From: an uncultured Clostridia bacterium
GTDB lineage: Bacteria > Bacillota > Clostridia > Christensenellales > Borkfalkiaceae
Direction of reading: 5' to 3'
DNA length: 64,000 nt
NCBI GenBank assembly: GCA_930989535.1
Contig: CAKNLK010000003.1
Span: 1 to 64,000, forward strand
Shown: in pieces, positions 1 to 9,818 of the stretch
Numbering within the stretch: position 1 is the first letter of the stretch
How the letters are laid out: every line of letters starts with the position of its first letter
Notes under the pieces: generated by a model
The model's database searches: none
Seen by the model: the letters and a program-made list of their open reading frames with translations, nothing else
What the model was told of the DNA's origin: nothing
Program-made: the position numbers and the translations under genes

Positions 1-3000
1 ATATCGCAGTCAGCCCGCCCGGCAGTGTAACCTTAGCCAAATTGCCGCTCTCCGCTAACGCATATGTTCCGATGCTCGTCACGCTTTCGGGTATCACCAT
101 CTCCGTCAGTCCGTCACAGTTGTAGAACGCATATGTATTGATTGCCGTTATCCCTTCGTTCAATGTGATACTTGTCAGCATTGTGCAACCGTAGAAGGCG
201 TTCGCCGATATCCCCGTCGCGTCTGTTATTACTATCTCTCGCAGACTGCTCGGAATATAATAGCGGTTATAATAATAACTCCAATCACCATAATAATAAT
301 CATAATAGTTTTCACCTTGATATATCAACGTATCTGTTGACGGAGGTTTTGCCGATGAACCGCTGGAATATATCTCTCCGCCGAATATGTACCCGAACAA
401 ATATCGCGAACCGCTGAATGACGATGACGGGGTATCCGGCGTGCTTGACGTCGTACTCCTGCTCCCGCCCACGAACGGCAACGTCATCTTTACAAGTGAA
501 TTGCAACCCCGGAATGCGCCTTGGCCTATGCTCGTTACACTATTTGGCACTACTACTTCCTGCAGAGAAGAACAGCCATAGAAAGCACTTGCGCCGATAC
601 TTGTTACGGTGTTCGGGATCTCCACTTCCATCAGTCCTGCCGCACCGTAAAAAGCGTTTGCCGAAATGGTACGCACGCCGCTGAGCATACGGACGGTTTC
701 GAGCGTATTGCACCCGCTGAATGCGTTTGCGCCTATGGTGCGGATATTGCCGGGGACAAGAACGGTACGCACGTTTGTGCCGGCAAAGGCATACGCCCCG
801 ATTGAGGTTACATTGGCGGGGAGCGCTATTTCCGTTTCGTCCCCAAAGTATTGCAGGAAGGTGCTGCCGCTGATTGCCATGCCGTTTTCGAGGATGCAGT
901 TCATGGAATATATGCGCGAAGAATAGGCGCTCCACGCAGATTTATAGCTCGCGACGAGCGAATCGGTGACGTAAATTTTCAGGGCGGAATGGGTACTGTC
1001 GAGCGCGTTGCCGCCCAAGGATACGACCGACGACGTGGGCACGAGCAGCGTGCGCAGCGCCGTGCCGTACAGCGAATAGGCGCCGAGAGAGGTCAGCCCC
1101 GCCGGCAGTTCGAGCACGGATACGGGTACGCTTTGGAAGGCGCGGTCTCCGACCGTTTTCAGCGAAGCGGGCAGCCGTATCGACGGAATACCCGTGCAGC
1201 CGTACAGCGCATAGCTGCCGATTGCCGCCAACCCGTCGTTCCACCCGACGCTCCGAAGCATCGTAAGCCCCTGCAGGGCGCCCGTGGCGAGCTGCTGCGC
1301 GTTGGTCAGCGTAATTTCGGCGAGCCGCGCGGGGAAATACGCCTGCACGCCCGCATAATTTTGGTTGACGAGAACCATGTCGCCCGAGGATAAATCGCCG
1401 AACAGGTAGCCGAACGCGCCCTCCGCGCCGCCCGCAGCGGCATTCGCGCCGATAAAGGGCAGCGTGAGGCTGACGAGCGAGGAACACTCGTCGAAAACGC
1501 GCGCGCCGACCGCCTGCACGGAGGCGGGCAGTACGATATCCGCCAGCGCCGAACAGCGGGCGAAGGCGGAAGCGCCGACGGAGAGCAGGCCCTCGTCGAG
1601 CACGATATCCGCGAGCGAGGCGCAGTCGTAAAACGCCCTTTCGCCCAGCGATACGGCGGTGAGCGCAACGCTCTTTAAAGAGGAAACGCCGCTGAACGCA
1701 CCGTACCCGACGGCATCTGCATCGGTCACCGCAATGCCGTGCAGATTTTGCGGGAGATAGTAAAAGGCAAAGCCCGTATTGCTGTAATATTGCCCCACTT
1801 CGACGGAATTTGCATACTCCGTTTCGCCGAAGAGGTAGCCCAAAACCGCCTCCGCGCCGACGGCACCGCGCGAGGCGCCGATGAACGGAAGCTCCAATGT
1901 TTCCAGATTGCCGCAGCCGTACAGCGCTTCCGGCGCGATATGCGTGACAGACGCATCCACCGCCAGCGAACGCAAATCGGCACAGTTTTGCAGGGCCGCC
2001 TGCGCAATCTCCGTGACGGGCCTGCCGTTGTGGTATGCGGGCACGGCGATTTCGGTCAGCCCCTTGTCCGTAACGCCGACGACGGTATAATTTCCGCCCT
2101 CGTTCAGCTCGTATAAAATACCGTCCGTGCCCAGCCAAAGGGCGTACGCCGCGGCGTCCGCTTCTCCGCTCCAGGGCGCGAGGCCGCTGCCCTGCTCGTC
2201 GGCATACCGTGCGCCGTTCCCGCCCGCCGCGGCATACCAGCCGCCGAATACGTAGTTTTTCCGCTGCGGCACGGGAAGGGTATACTCCTCGCCCGTCCAT
2301 ACCGTTACCGCCTGCGTTTCGTTGCCCGAATCGGCGCCCTCGTATTCCAGCGTAAGCGTGAACCGGATGCGCCGCCAATGCGCATACAGCGCCGTATCTT
2401 CGGCAACGTTCCACGCCGAAAGGGATTTTCCGCTTTCGTCCGTGTGCTGCGTTCCCGCGGCGTCGAACCAGCCGAGGAACCGATACCCCTCGTATGCGGG
2501 CACCTCCAAAGTGAATTCCTGCCCGAACACGACGGTTGCCGAAGACGCGGGCCCGCCGTTCTCTGCCTGCAGTTCCACCGAATATTCGTTCGCTTGCCAT
2601 ACCGCATAGAGCGTATACGAGGCCTCGGTACCCATCGCGTATTCGGCGCCCTCTTCGTATACCGCTTCGCCGTCCGGTTCCGTCGCCCAGCCGACGAAGG
2701 TATGCCCCGTCTTTTCAAACGCGTTTTCGGGCAACGCCGCCGTTTCGCCGGTGCACACAAAGAGCGAGTCCATCGTTCCCTCGTCCGCGCCGTTGCCGTC
2801 GAAGCGCAATTCGTTCCGGTTCGCCGCCCAGACGGCATAGAGGGTGTACGAGCTTTCCGTGCCCATCGCATAGGCCGCGCCGTCCGCGAAAACGGCTTCG
2901 CCGTTCGGTTCAATCGCCCAGCCCGCAAAGGTGTACCCCGCGCGCGTAAATGTGTTGGCGGAAAGAGCCGCGCTTGCGTCCGTCGCTATCTCCTGCGGCG

Positions 3001-6000
3001 GCATCGTCCCCTCGCCGCCGTTCGCGTCAAAAATAACTCTGTTGATATTCGCCGTCCACGTCGCCGAATATTCGCGGTCGCCGAAGCTGCCCCGCGCCAC
3101 GGTGACGACGAGCGTCGGGCCTTCCAGCCCCGTGCCCGTCCACCCGGCAAAGGTATACCCGGTGCGCACGGGGTTTGCGAGCGTAAACGAATCGCTTTCG
3201 ACGGTATAGGTATCGGGGTTCTCCGCCGCCGTGCCGCCGTTCAGCGTGTACCGAACGGAATAGCGCTCGACTTCCCAAACGGCGTACAGGTGATACTCCG
3301 CCGCCGTGCCCATCGCGTAGTTCGCGCCGTCTTCATAGGCAAGCTCGCCGCCCTCGCTCTCCGACCAGCCGGCAAACTTGTACCCGTTCCGGAAAAACGT
3401 ATTGCGGGAAAGTGCCGCCGTTTCGCCCGTCCGCACAATCTGCTCGCTCATAGCGCCCTCCCCGCCGTTGGCGTGAAAGACAATTTTGTTCTCGTTTGCC
3501 GTCCACGTCGCCGTGTAGGTGCGGTTGCCCGTGCTCCCGCGTTCGACGGTGACGGTGCTCTCCGCCCCGCCGAGCCCCGTGCCCGTCCAACCGGCAAAGG
3601 CGTACCCGGCGCGCACGGGGTTTTTGAGGGTGAAAGATTCGCTCTCAATCGTGTATTCCGCGGGGTTGCCGCTTATTTCGCCGCCGTTTAAATGATAGAT
3701 AATCGAATATTTCGTCGGCGACCAAACGGCATAGAGGGTGTACGAAGCCTCGGCGCCCATCGTGTACTGCGCTCGGTTCTGGTAGACCGCTTCGCCGCCC
3801 GGTTCAATCGCCCAGCCCGCAAAGATATACCCCGCGCGCGTGAACGCGTTGGAAGAAAGGCGCGCGCGTTCGTCCGTCGCGATTTCCTGTGGCGGCATCG
3901 TCCCCTCGCCGCCGTTCGCATCGAAGATAACCTCGTTGATATTCGCCGTCCAAACGGCGTAGAGGGTGTACGAGCTTTCCGTGCCCATCGCATAGGCCGC
4001 GCCGTCCGCGAAAACGGCTTCGCCGTTCGGTTCAATCGCCCAGCCCGCAAAGGTGTACCCCGCGCGCGTAAATGTGTTGGCGGAAAGAGCCGCGCTTGCG
4101 TCCGTCGCTATCTCCTGCGGCGGCATCGTCCCTTCGCCGCCGTTCGCGTCGAAGATAACCTCATTGACGTTTGCGTTCCATTTTGCCGATACCGTTCCGC
4201 CCTTTTCGGACGCCCACGGCTCCAGGCTCGCGCCCGTTTCGTCCGTCAGCCGCGTTTCTCCGCTGTACCAGCCGCCGAACGCATACCCCGCGCGCACGGG
4301 AACGGGGAAGGTATAGGCTCCCCCGAACGACACGTATTGCTCCGCAGCAGAATTGCCCCCGGTGGCGCCGTTATACTCGAACAGGACGCGCAGGCGGAAA
4401 TCGACCGCCGCCGCGCACCCGCTCTTCCAATCCTCTGCCCACTCGGTGGGGATACCGTCGCGGTCTCCGACGATAATCGTCGCCAAAGATTCACAGGCGC
4501 CGAACGCCGCACGGCCGACAAAATCGACGGTGTTCGGAATCGTAATTTCCGTAAAAGCGGTGCCGGCGAACGCGCGGGAGCCGATATATTCCAACCCGTA
4601 AGGGAGGGCGAAATCCGCAAGAGCGGCGCAGCCTTCAAAGGCGCCGTCGCCGACGGAAAGGAGCCCGCCGGGCGCCTCCGAAAGGGCGCGGGGCGCCGCC
4701 TGCTCTCCCTCGGCGACGGCAACCTGCGCCAAAGCGGTACAGCCGCGGAAGGCGTTCGCCCCGATGCTCTCGATGCTGCCCGGCAAAATTACCCGCCGTA
4801 TCTCCGTATGCCCGGCAAAGGCACTTTCCCCGACGGCGAGGACGGGTTTCCCTGCATACGTTTCGGGGAGAACGAGCGTATCCTCCGCCCGATAAAATTT
4901 GCCCGCCGTCACGGCGTACCCGTCGCCATAATCCTCGTATAAAAACCCGCTCTGGCTGTTATAGTAGGCGAACCAGCTGATCAGCGCAATCGCAACGGCG
5001 AGCATCGCCGCCAAAGAAACGGAAACAATCCGTATAACGCGCTTCCGCTTTTTTGCCTCGCGGAAATGCTTTGCCTGCCGGTCGCGCAAATCTATGTAGT
5101 GCTCCAGCCTCTCCTTATCCTCGGCGGCGCAGATCTGCGCGTTTTCGAACTCGGCGAAATTGTTCAGCGCCTGCGGCTGCCGGACAAGCTCCTCTTCGTT
5201 CCTGCATTTCAGCTTCGCCTGCAGCAGCCCCCAATATGCGGCACCGTCCTCGGCATTCTCGCCCAAAAGCATCTCATAATACTTCTGCGCCGCGGCAAAA
5301 AGCCCCTTTTCCAGGCACAAGTCCGCCATCTCTTTTAAAAGGCGCAGCAAAACGCTTTCCGACGCTTCGGGGATATAGGACAGCATTTTTTCAAAGACGG
5401 CGAAAATCGCATTGTCCTCCGAATTTACCCCCGCCTTAACATTTTCCATGCACGCGCCGGCCAATTTTTCTATCCAGAGCAAATCGTCCCGGTCGTCCGT
5501 CTGCACGACCAGCACTTCCTCGAAACACGACCAATCGGTCAAATTGCCGAGCGTATCGGGCATAGCCTTGTCGTTCAGACAGCGGATATCCGAAAAGAAT
5601 TTCCCCTGCGCGGCGGCAACGCTGTCGGGCATAACGGAGAGCACCTTGCCGTAGTACAGCTTGGCAGCATCAAACTCTTTGGCGGAACGGGCCACATCGG
5701 CAAAGCGCATCGCCTTTTCCGCATAGACAGACGAATCGCCGTCCGCAACGTACGTCAAAAGCGCGCCGAAACAATCGGATACCCCCATCGACGCATTGCT
5801 TATGCAGAGATTCAACAGGGAATTTAAGAGCGTTTTCCTCGATTCGAACTCATACTTTGCGCAGATTTCAATCCAGCGATAAGCGCCGCCGTAAAGCCTG
5901 TTTTTCAGCAATTCCGCAATTTCGGCGAAGCATGCCTGCAGCCATTTCGCCGCCGACTTCACGTCCAGCGCGGACAGTACCTCTTCGATTTTTCCGTATT

Positions 6001-7738
6001 CCTTCCCCTCCTCGATGCGGCGGAATACTTCCGCCTCTTCCCTGACTCTGTATCTGATTTCAAGGAGGGCGACCTGCGCGGCATAGCTGTTGCCGTCCGC
6101 ATCCTTCAGGCTGTCCGCATAGTATTCGGCGGCCGAAAACGCACCGTTTTGGATACAGGTTTCCACAACCGTATGCAATTTTTGCGTATACGCGTCGTCT
6201 TCCTCATAGGGCAAATCCGAATCCAGGCAATATTTCGCCAATTCTTCGTCGGTTGCAATCAGACGCAGGCCGCGCTCGTACAGCTCCCCGCGCAGATTTT
6301 CCACCGCTTCGTCATCGAATTCGCGGACGAGGGAAACGATGCGTTTCGCGTGCGCCGCATCGCCCCGGTCGAAGCAGCGGGGAACCTCGGCGCACAATGC
6401 CCGCAGAACGCTCTCCGCCGTCTTCTTTTCCGCGCAGGCAAGCACCTTTTCGGCGAGCGATATGTCGGGAATGGTTTGCATGCCGTTTTGCTCCAGCGAT
6501 TCGATGTCCGTCGCGTTCGCCTGCGCCAGCAGTTTTCCCGTCAGCGCGCGCCCGTTGCGCGGCCCGCTCTTTAAAATTTCGTCAAAGCGCCCCTCTGCTT
6601 CCGCAAATTGCCCGCGGGCAAGATATTGCTCCGCCACCGCGAGGTTCTTTTCGGTATTGGCGGTAAGTTTCATACTCTTTCCGCCGATGGTGCGGCTGGC
6701 AACGCGCTCCCTTTCCCCTTTTGCCGCGGGGGTTACCTTGCCGGCCTCTACGGTTTCGCGGCGATATACCTTTTCGGCGGTGCGCTTTTCCCGCCCCTTT
6801 ACGCTGACATGCTTGATTTTTTGATGCCGGCGGGCGGCACTGAGCACCTCCGAAATTTTTGCTTCCAAATCACCGAACCCTATGGTAACTCTTCCGAGGT
6901 CTATCCCCTGTATCTCGCACAGCGGCTTGGGCAATTCGGACGGGTTCAATCCTTTATATGCAAGAATAAGAGAATTTTCCTGCTTCTGCCCCGCTTTCAT
7001 GCGCTTATAAAAGCGCAGCCATTCGTTCTTTACCCACGTCGATTCGATATATTCGGGCCTTGTACCGTAAACAATCATCACCTGCGCGGTATTGAGCGCA
7101 TTGAATATATACGGCTCATACTTTTCGCCCCCTTTCCCCGCGAGCGATTCGCGGCTGTAAAAGACGCGGTATCCCTTTTCTTTCAGTTTGCTGTATAATT
7201 CGTATGCGTCGTAGCTGTCCTGCGTGCGCGCAACGCCGTTTTCCTTATCGGAGTCTTTGTAAGAAATAAAGATGTCGTACGGTTCTTCGTTTTTGGCAAT
7301 CTCTCCCCATTTACTCCACACATCTTCGATGCGCTTTGCCTGCGATTCATAATAGGCCTTGTTGTCTTTATCCGCATACAGCAAAGCCTTTTGAAAGATT
7401 TTATCGTCCGAGATTTTCTCATAGCTTGCCGCATAGCAAGACGGAACCATTTTAACCTTTTTTCCGTCGTAGTCTTTTTCATACTTAATGCCGTATTTTG
7501 CAAGCACAAGCCCCCAATAACCGCGGCTGTTTTTCGGATACTGCTGAACAATGTCGCCATACATTTTCTCCGCCTCGTCAAAGGCGCTCAGACGCAGTTG
7601 TTGGGCGGCGTTATACAGGAGCGTTTCCTCTTCATTGGAAATCTCCTCCGGCTTATATGCGCCGCACGCAGGGCAGCGCCATTTGCCGTCTTTATATTCG
7701 TAATTCGCTCCGCAGATGTTACAGATGTTATTGTTCAT
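1..7738 (-). CDS. Giant TIR-domain, leucine-rich-repeat membrane protein (3' end beyond window)
   Basis: The reading frame is open from the ATG at 7738 to the window edge, at least 2579 residues. Seen in order: a zinc ribbon (Cys6, 9, 22, 25); a TPR-like helical region; a TIR domain at about 153-290 with DIFISYKDSD at 155-164 and WVKNE at 235-239; further TPR-like helices to about 890; a basic stretch, then one membrane helix at about 901-924. Outside come BspA-type LRRs (about 930-1120), ten InlB/Listeria-Bacteroides B-repeats (GYxFxGW, ending LYAVW; about 1120-1870), then more LRRs to the edge. Basic residues before the helix argue for the TIR side being cytosolic. WVKNE places a Glu where NAD-cleaving TIRs such as SARM1 (WVHKE) carry the catalytic Glu, so NADase activity is possible (inference). 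It follows the AAA gene by 107 bp on the same strand with no clear Shine-Dalgarno site. No anchor can be seen because the C-terminus is missing. Confidence 0.85.
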   Translation of the reverse strand, partial: MNNNICNICGANYEYKDGKWRCPACGAYKPEEISNEEETLLYNAAQQLRLSAFDEAEKMYGDIVQQYPKNSRGYWGLVLAKYGIKYEKDYDGKKVKMVPSCYAASYEKISDDKIFQKALLYADKDNKAYYESQAKRIEDVWSKWGEIAKNEEPYDIFISYKDSDKENGVARTQDSYDAYELYSKLKEKGYRVFYSRESLAGKGGEKYEPYIFNALNTAQVMIVYGTRPEYIESTWVKNEWLRFYKRMKAGQKQENSLILAYKGLNPSELPKPLCEIQGIDLGRVTIGFGDLEAKISEVLSAARRHQKIKHVSVKGREKRTAEKVYRRETVEAGKVTPAAKGERERVASRTIGGKSMKLTANTEKNLAVAEQYLARGQFAEAEGRFDEILKSGPRNGRALTGKLLAQANATDIESLEQNGMQTIPDISLAEKVLACAEKKTAESVLRALCAEVPRCFDRGDAAHAKRIVSLVREFDDEAVENLRGELYERGLRLIATDEELAKYCLDSDLPYEEDDAYTQKLHTVVETCIQNGAFSAAEYYADSLKDADGNSYAAQVALLEIRYRVREEAEVFRRIEEGKEYGKIEEVLSALDVKSAAKWLQACFAEIAELLKNRLYGGAYRWIEICAKYEFESRKTLLNSLLNLCISNASMGVSDCFGALLTYVADGDSSVYAEKAMRFADVARSAKEFDAAKLYYGKVLSVMPDSVAAAQGKFFSDIRCLNDKAMPDTLGNLTDWSCFEEVLVVQTDDRDDLLWIEKLAGACMENVKAGVNSEDNAIFAVFEKMLSYIPEASESVLLRLLKEMADLCLEKGLFAAAQKYYEMLLGENAEDGAAYWGLLQAKLKCRNEEELVRQPQALNNFAEFENAQICAAEDKERLEHYIDLRDRQAKHFREAKKRKRVIRIVSVSLAAMLAVAIALISWFAYYNSQSGFLYEDYGDGYAVTAGKFYRAEDTLVLPETYAGKPVLAVGESAFAGHTEIRRVILPGSIESIGANAFRGCTALAQVAVAEGEQAAPRALSEAPGGLLSVGDGAFEGCAALADFALPYGLEYIGSRAFAGTAFTEITIPNTVDFVGRAAFGACESLATIIVGDRDGIPTEWAEDWKSGCAAAVDFRLRVLFEYNGATGGNSAAEQYVSFGGAYTFPVPVRAGYAFGGWYSGETRLTDETGASLEPWASEKGGTVSAKWNANVNEVIFDANGGEGTMPPQEIATDASAALSANTFTRAGYTFAGWAIEPNGEAVFADGAAYAMGTESSYTLYAVWTANINEVIFDANGGEGTMPPQEIATDERARLSSNAFTRAGYIFAGWAIEPGGEAVYQNRAQYTMGAEASYTLYAVWSPTKYSIIYHLNGGEISGNPAEYTIESESFTLKNPVRAGYAFAGWTGTGLGGAESTVTVERGSTGNRTYTATWTANENKIVFHANGGEGAMSEQIVRTGETAALSRNTFFRNGYKFAGWSESEGGELAYEDGANYAMGTAAEYHLYAVWEVERYSVRYTLNGGTAAENPDTYTVESDSFTLANPVRTGYTFAGWTGTGLEGPTLVVTVARGSFGDREYSATWTANINRVIFDANGGEGTMPPQEIATDASAALSANTFTRAGYTFAGWAIEPNGEAVFADGAAYAMGTESSYTLYAVWAANRNELRFDGNGADEGTMDSLFVCTGETAALPENAFEKTGHTFVGWATEPDGEAVYEEGAEYAMGTEASYTLYAVWQANEYSVELQAENGGPASSATVVFGQEFTLEVPAYEGYRFLGWFDAAGTQHTDESGKSLSAWNVAEDTALYAHWRRIRFTLTLEYEGADSGNETQAVTVWTGEEYTLPVPQRKNYVFGGWYAAAGGNGARYADEQGSGLAPWSGEADAAAYALWLGTDGILYELNEGGNYTVVGVTDKGLTEIAVPAYHNGRPVTEIAQAALQNCADLRSLAVDASVTHIAPEALYGCGNLETLELPFIGASRGAVGAEAVLGYLFGETEYANSVEVGQYYSNTGFAFYYLPQNLHGIAVTDADAVGYGAFSGVSSLKSVALTAVSLGERAFYDCASLADIVLDEGLLSVGASAFARCSALADIVLPASVQAVGARVFDECSSLVSLTLPFIGANAAAGGAEGAFGYLFGDLSSGDMVLVNQNYAGVQAYFPARLAEITLTNAQQLATGALQGLTMLRSVGWNDGLAAIGSYALYGCTGIPSIRLPASLKTVGDRAFQSVPVSVLELPAGLTSLGAYSLYGTALRTLLVPTSSVVSLGGNALDSTHSALKIYVTDSLVASYKSAWSAYSSRIYSMNCILENGMAISGSTFLQYFGDETEIALPANVTSIGAYAFAGTNVRTVLVPGNIRTIGANAFSGCNTLETVRMLSGVRTISANAFYGAAGLMEVEIPNTVTSIGASAFYGCSSLQEVVVPNSVTSIGQGAFRGCNSLVKMTLPFVGGSRSTTSSTPDTPSSSFSGSRYLFGYIFGGEIYSSGSSAKPPSTDTLIYQGENYYDYYYGDWSYYYNRYYIPSSLREIVITDATGISANAFYGCTMLTSITLNEGITAINTYAFYNCDGLTEMVIPESVTSIGTYALAESGNLAKVTLPGGLTAI
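2839..4132. repeat. 172-bp perfect direct repeat (2839-3010 and 3961-4132) inside the B-repeat region
   Basis: Positions 2839-3010 and 3961-4132 read identically over 172 bp. Each encodes most of one B-repeat unit (second and seventh units counted from the membrane side). The other eight units are clearly diverged, so this pair points to recent duplication or gene conversion within the array. Confidence 0.85.
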
Positions 7739-7845
7739 GATGATTTTATTTTACTTTAAAAACTTTCCGCAAGTAATTTTAAAACCCTTTCAATACCTTT
7801 CTATTTTTGCAAATTCGGGGAACACCCTTTCCCTTAGCTGCACAC

Positions 7846-9228
7846 CTATCCGTTCTGCTCCTTCCACTCGCGGAGTTTTTGCATATCCTTTTCCTGCACG
7901 GAGGAGGTGATTTTTTCCAAAGCGCGGTCAAAATCTTCCTGCAAGATCTCCTTGACGCCCGTCTTTGCGCTGCGAAGCGCGGAAAGTTCCTGCACCTCGT
8001 CCAGCAGATTCGCCATGTCCGCGCCGTTGAAGCCCTCCGTTTTCTCCACGACCTGCGCGGCGTCGATATTGCCGACGAGCACCTTGCCCGTCTGTAAAAT
8101 TTTGTTCAGACGCATATCGAGCATATATCTGCGCGCGGGCGCGTCGGGCAGCCCCACGTAGACGCGTATGCCGAACCGCCCCGGCCGCACGAATGCGGGG
8201 TCGATTTCCCACGGCTTGTTCGTCGCCGCAATCAGGAACAAAATTTTATCGTTCTGCTCGCCGTACGCCTCCATGCCCTGTATCTGGCGCAAAAGCTCGC
8301 TGCGAAGCTGCCGCGCCCCCTGCGCGTGCGTATTGGCGGGGCAGATAGACTCGATTTCGTCGAAAAACAAGACGGCGCACGGAAAACTGCGCGCCTCTTT
8401 GAACAGCGCAACGCACGCCTTTTCGGAATTGCCGACGCCCTGCATCACCAAATCGGACGGGCCGAGCGAACAGAACTTCGCCCCGATTTCGTGCGCAATC
8501 GCCGCGGCAATCATCGTTTTGCCCGTACCGGGAGGGCCGTACAGCAAAAGCCCGCCGCCGTTCTTTTTGACGTAGCCCTCGTACAGTTCGGGGTTTTTGA
8601 GCGGCAGAAGCACTTTGCGCATCACCGCCTCCTTCACGTCGTCCAGCCCCGCCACGTCGTCAAAGGAAATTTTCGGCAAATCGTCCCACGCGAAGCGGTA
8701 GCCGCTCGTATCCTCTTTGCCGTACGCCCTGCCCTTGCCGCCCTTGGCGCGGAGCAGTTCTTTCAATTCGTCCAAAGCGGGCTCGCCGTCTGCCGCGAGG
8801 CTCTCCTCCGCTCCCGGCGGCGAGCTCTGCGGCGCCGAGGCTTCCGGCGCCTCCTCCGCACAGCTTTGTCCCTCCGCCCGTTCGGGCGATTCGGAAAGGT
8901 GCTCCGCCGCCCCCTGCGGCGCCGGGCTTTGGGGCGCCCGGCTTTGCGGCGGAACGGGGTTTGCGCGCAGCGCTCTGCCCGTAAGGTCGCGGTACACGGC
9001 GGACGCATCCCCCTCCGCGCGCAATTTTTTCGCGACGGCGAGCAGTTTTGCCGCCTTGTTTTCGCAGGCGGCGCGCGTCAGAAAATCCGTTTTCGCGATT
9101 GCGAGCAAATCGCTCGCCGCATCCAATAAAAGGCGGGCAATATCCGCATTCGGTTTGCCCTGTTCCATCCCCTCGATAGCCTGCCCGTACTTTTGATTGC
9201 AGGCATTTTTTAATTCCTGAATATCCAT
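7846..9228 (-). CDS. Vps4-like AAA ATPase with MIT-like N-terminal domain
   Basis: 460 residues. Residues 1-75 form a three-helix MIT-like region whose last helix reads ACENKAAKLLAVAKKLRAEG, close to the pattern of Vps4-type MIT domains. A Pro/Ala/Glu-rich linker (76-150) leads to one AAA module: Walker A GPPGTGKT (231-238), Walker B VLFFDE (286-291), sensor AATNKP (334-339) and arginine finger RPGRF (348-352). The end, FDRALEKITSSVQ then W and G, matches the C-terminal helix of the Vps4/katanin/spastin clade. Pore loop 1 reads VMQGVGNSEK and lacks the aromatic residue usual in that clade. The start lies 5 bp after the upstream ESCRT-III-like gene with no separate ribosome site, suggesting coupled translation. 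Known family role: disassembling ESCRT-III polymers. That it does this here is inference from context. Other AAA functions remain possible. Confidence 0.8.
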   Translation of the reverse strand: MDIQELKNACNQKYGQAIEGMEQGKPNADIARLLLDAASDLLAIAKTDFLTRAACENKAAKLLAVAKKLRAEGDASAVYRDLTGRALRANPVPPQSRAPQSPAPQGAAEHLSESPERAEGQSCAEEAPEASAPQSSPPGAEESLAADGEPALDELKELLRAKGGKGRAYGKEDTSGYRFAWDDLPKISFDDVAGLDDVKEAVMRKVLLPLKNPELYEGYVKKNGGGLLLYGPPGTGKTMIAAAIAHEIGAKFCSLGPSDLVMQGVGNSEKACVALFKEARSFPCAVLFFDEIESICPANTHAQGARQLRSELLRQIQGMEAYGEQNDKILFLIAATNKPWEIDPAFVRPGRFGIRVYVGLPDAPARRYMLDMRLNKILQTGKVLVGNIDAAQVVEKTEGFNGADMANLLDEVQELSALRSAKTGVKEILQEDFDRALEKITSSVQEKDMQKLREWKEQNG

Positions 9229-9233
9229 GGCCG

Positions 9234-9818
9234 TCAGATAATTTTATTTTTCTCCGCTTCTATCTCCGCGGAAAGGTCGATTCCCGCAGCCGAAGGCATG
9301 GAAACGCCGGACATCTTCGCCCGGGCCGCGTCTATCATCGGGCGCACGGCGGCGATTTCCGCCTCGCTGCGCACCCTGTTGGCGGGATTGGAACGCTTCA
9401 TGGCGCCAGCCATCGCCTTTTGCGATATTTTGACGTCCTTCATATATTTAGCTATCTTCGCGTTCGCCTTTTGAATTTTGCGGATATCGGGCAGGTTTGC
9501 CCTGCCGTCCGCCATTTTATCCAGCGCGTTCATCGCCATCGCCATGCTCGAGGCGATGGAATTGGATACGTTGATGATGTCGAAATTCGCCTTCGTCTGC
9601 ATGAGCCCGCTGATGGAATCGTTCAAATCGACGAGCGCGTTGACGGCGACGTCGTAGGTGCCGGCATCGCCGTTGACCTCCGCTTCCGCCGCGATTTTCG
9701 CATATTCCTCGCGCTTTTTCTTCAGTTCCTCAATCTGCTCGGAAAAGACCTGCATCTGTTCCTCGCGCTCCATCTGCTCCATGATTTCCCGTTCCTGCTT
9801 TGTTTTAAAGAACGCCAT
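9234..9818 (-). CDS. ESCRT-III (Snf7)-like coiled-coil protein, short form
   Basis: 194 residues, almost all helical, no signal peptide or membrane segment. A charged N-terminal helix (about 8-45, many E/K/Q) and a second helix (about 50-75) could form the long hairpin of ESCRT-III proteins. The stretch NLPDIRKIQKANAKIAKYM (about 107-125) followed by a Met-rich helix resembles CHMP/Snf7 helices 3-4. The tail has a short Leu/Ile helix, SAEIEAEKNKII, placed where ESCRT-III proteins carry an MIT-interacting motif; it is not a clear match to the MIM1 consensus. A good ribosome site (GGAGGG) sits inside the end of the upstream gene, which it overlaps by 14 bp. Assignment rests on pattern and context, not on a search; a generic coiled-coil protein is the alternative. 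Confidence 0.6.
   Translation of the reverse strand: MAFFKTKQEREIMEQMEREEQMQVFSEQIEELKKKREEYAKIAAEAEVNGDAGTYDVAVNALVDLNDSISGLMQTKANFDIINVSNSIASSMAMAMNALDKMADGRANLPDIRKIQKANAKIAKYMKDVKISQKAMAGAMKRSNPANRVRSEAEIAAVRPMIDAARAKMSGVSMPSAAGIDLSAEIEAEKNKII

Noticed and set aside
942-2600. 552-residue minus-strand open frame
   Set aside because: It overlaps the TIR/LRR gene in another frame; composition is Arg/Gly-rich with no motif, while the other frame gives clear LRR and B-repeat protein.
2140-4370. Possible CRISPR or satellite repeat
   Set aside because: The periodicity is that of about 70-residue B-repeats in an open reading frame; there are no short identical repeats with unique spacers.
7739-7845. 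Leaderless promoter for the TIR/LRR gene
   Set aside because: TAAAAT-like boxes occur just before the ATG, but spacing does not match the other leaderless cases and the -35 is poor.
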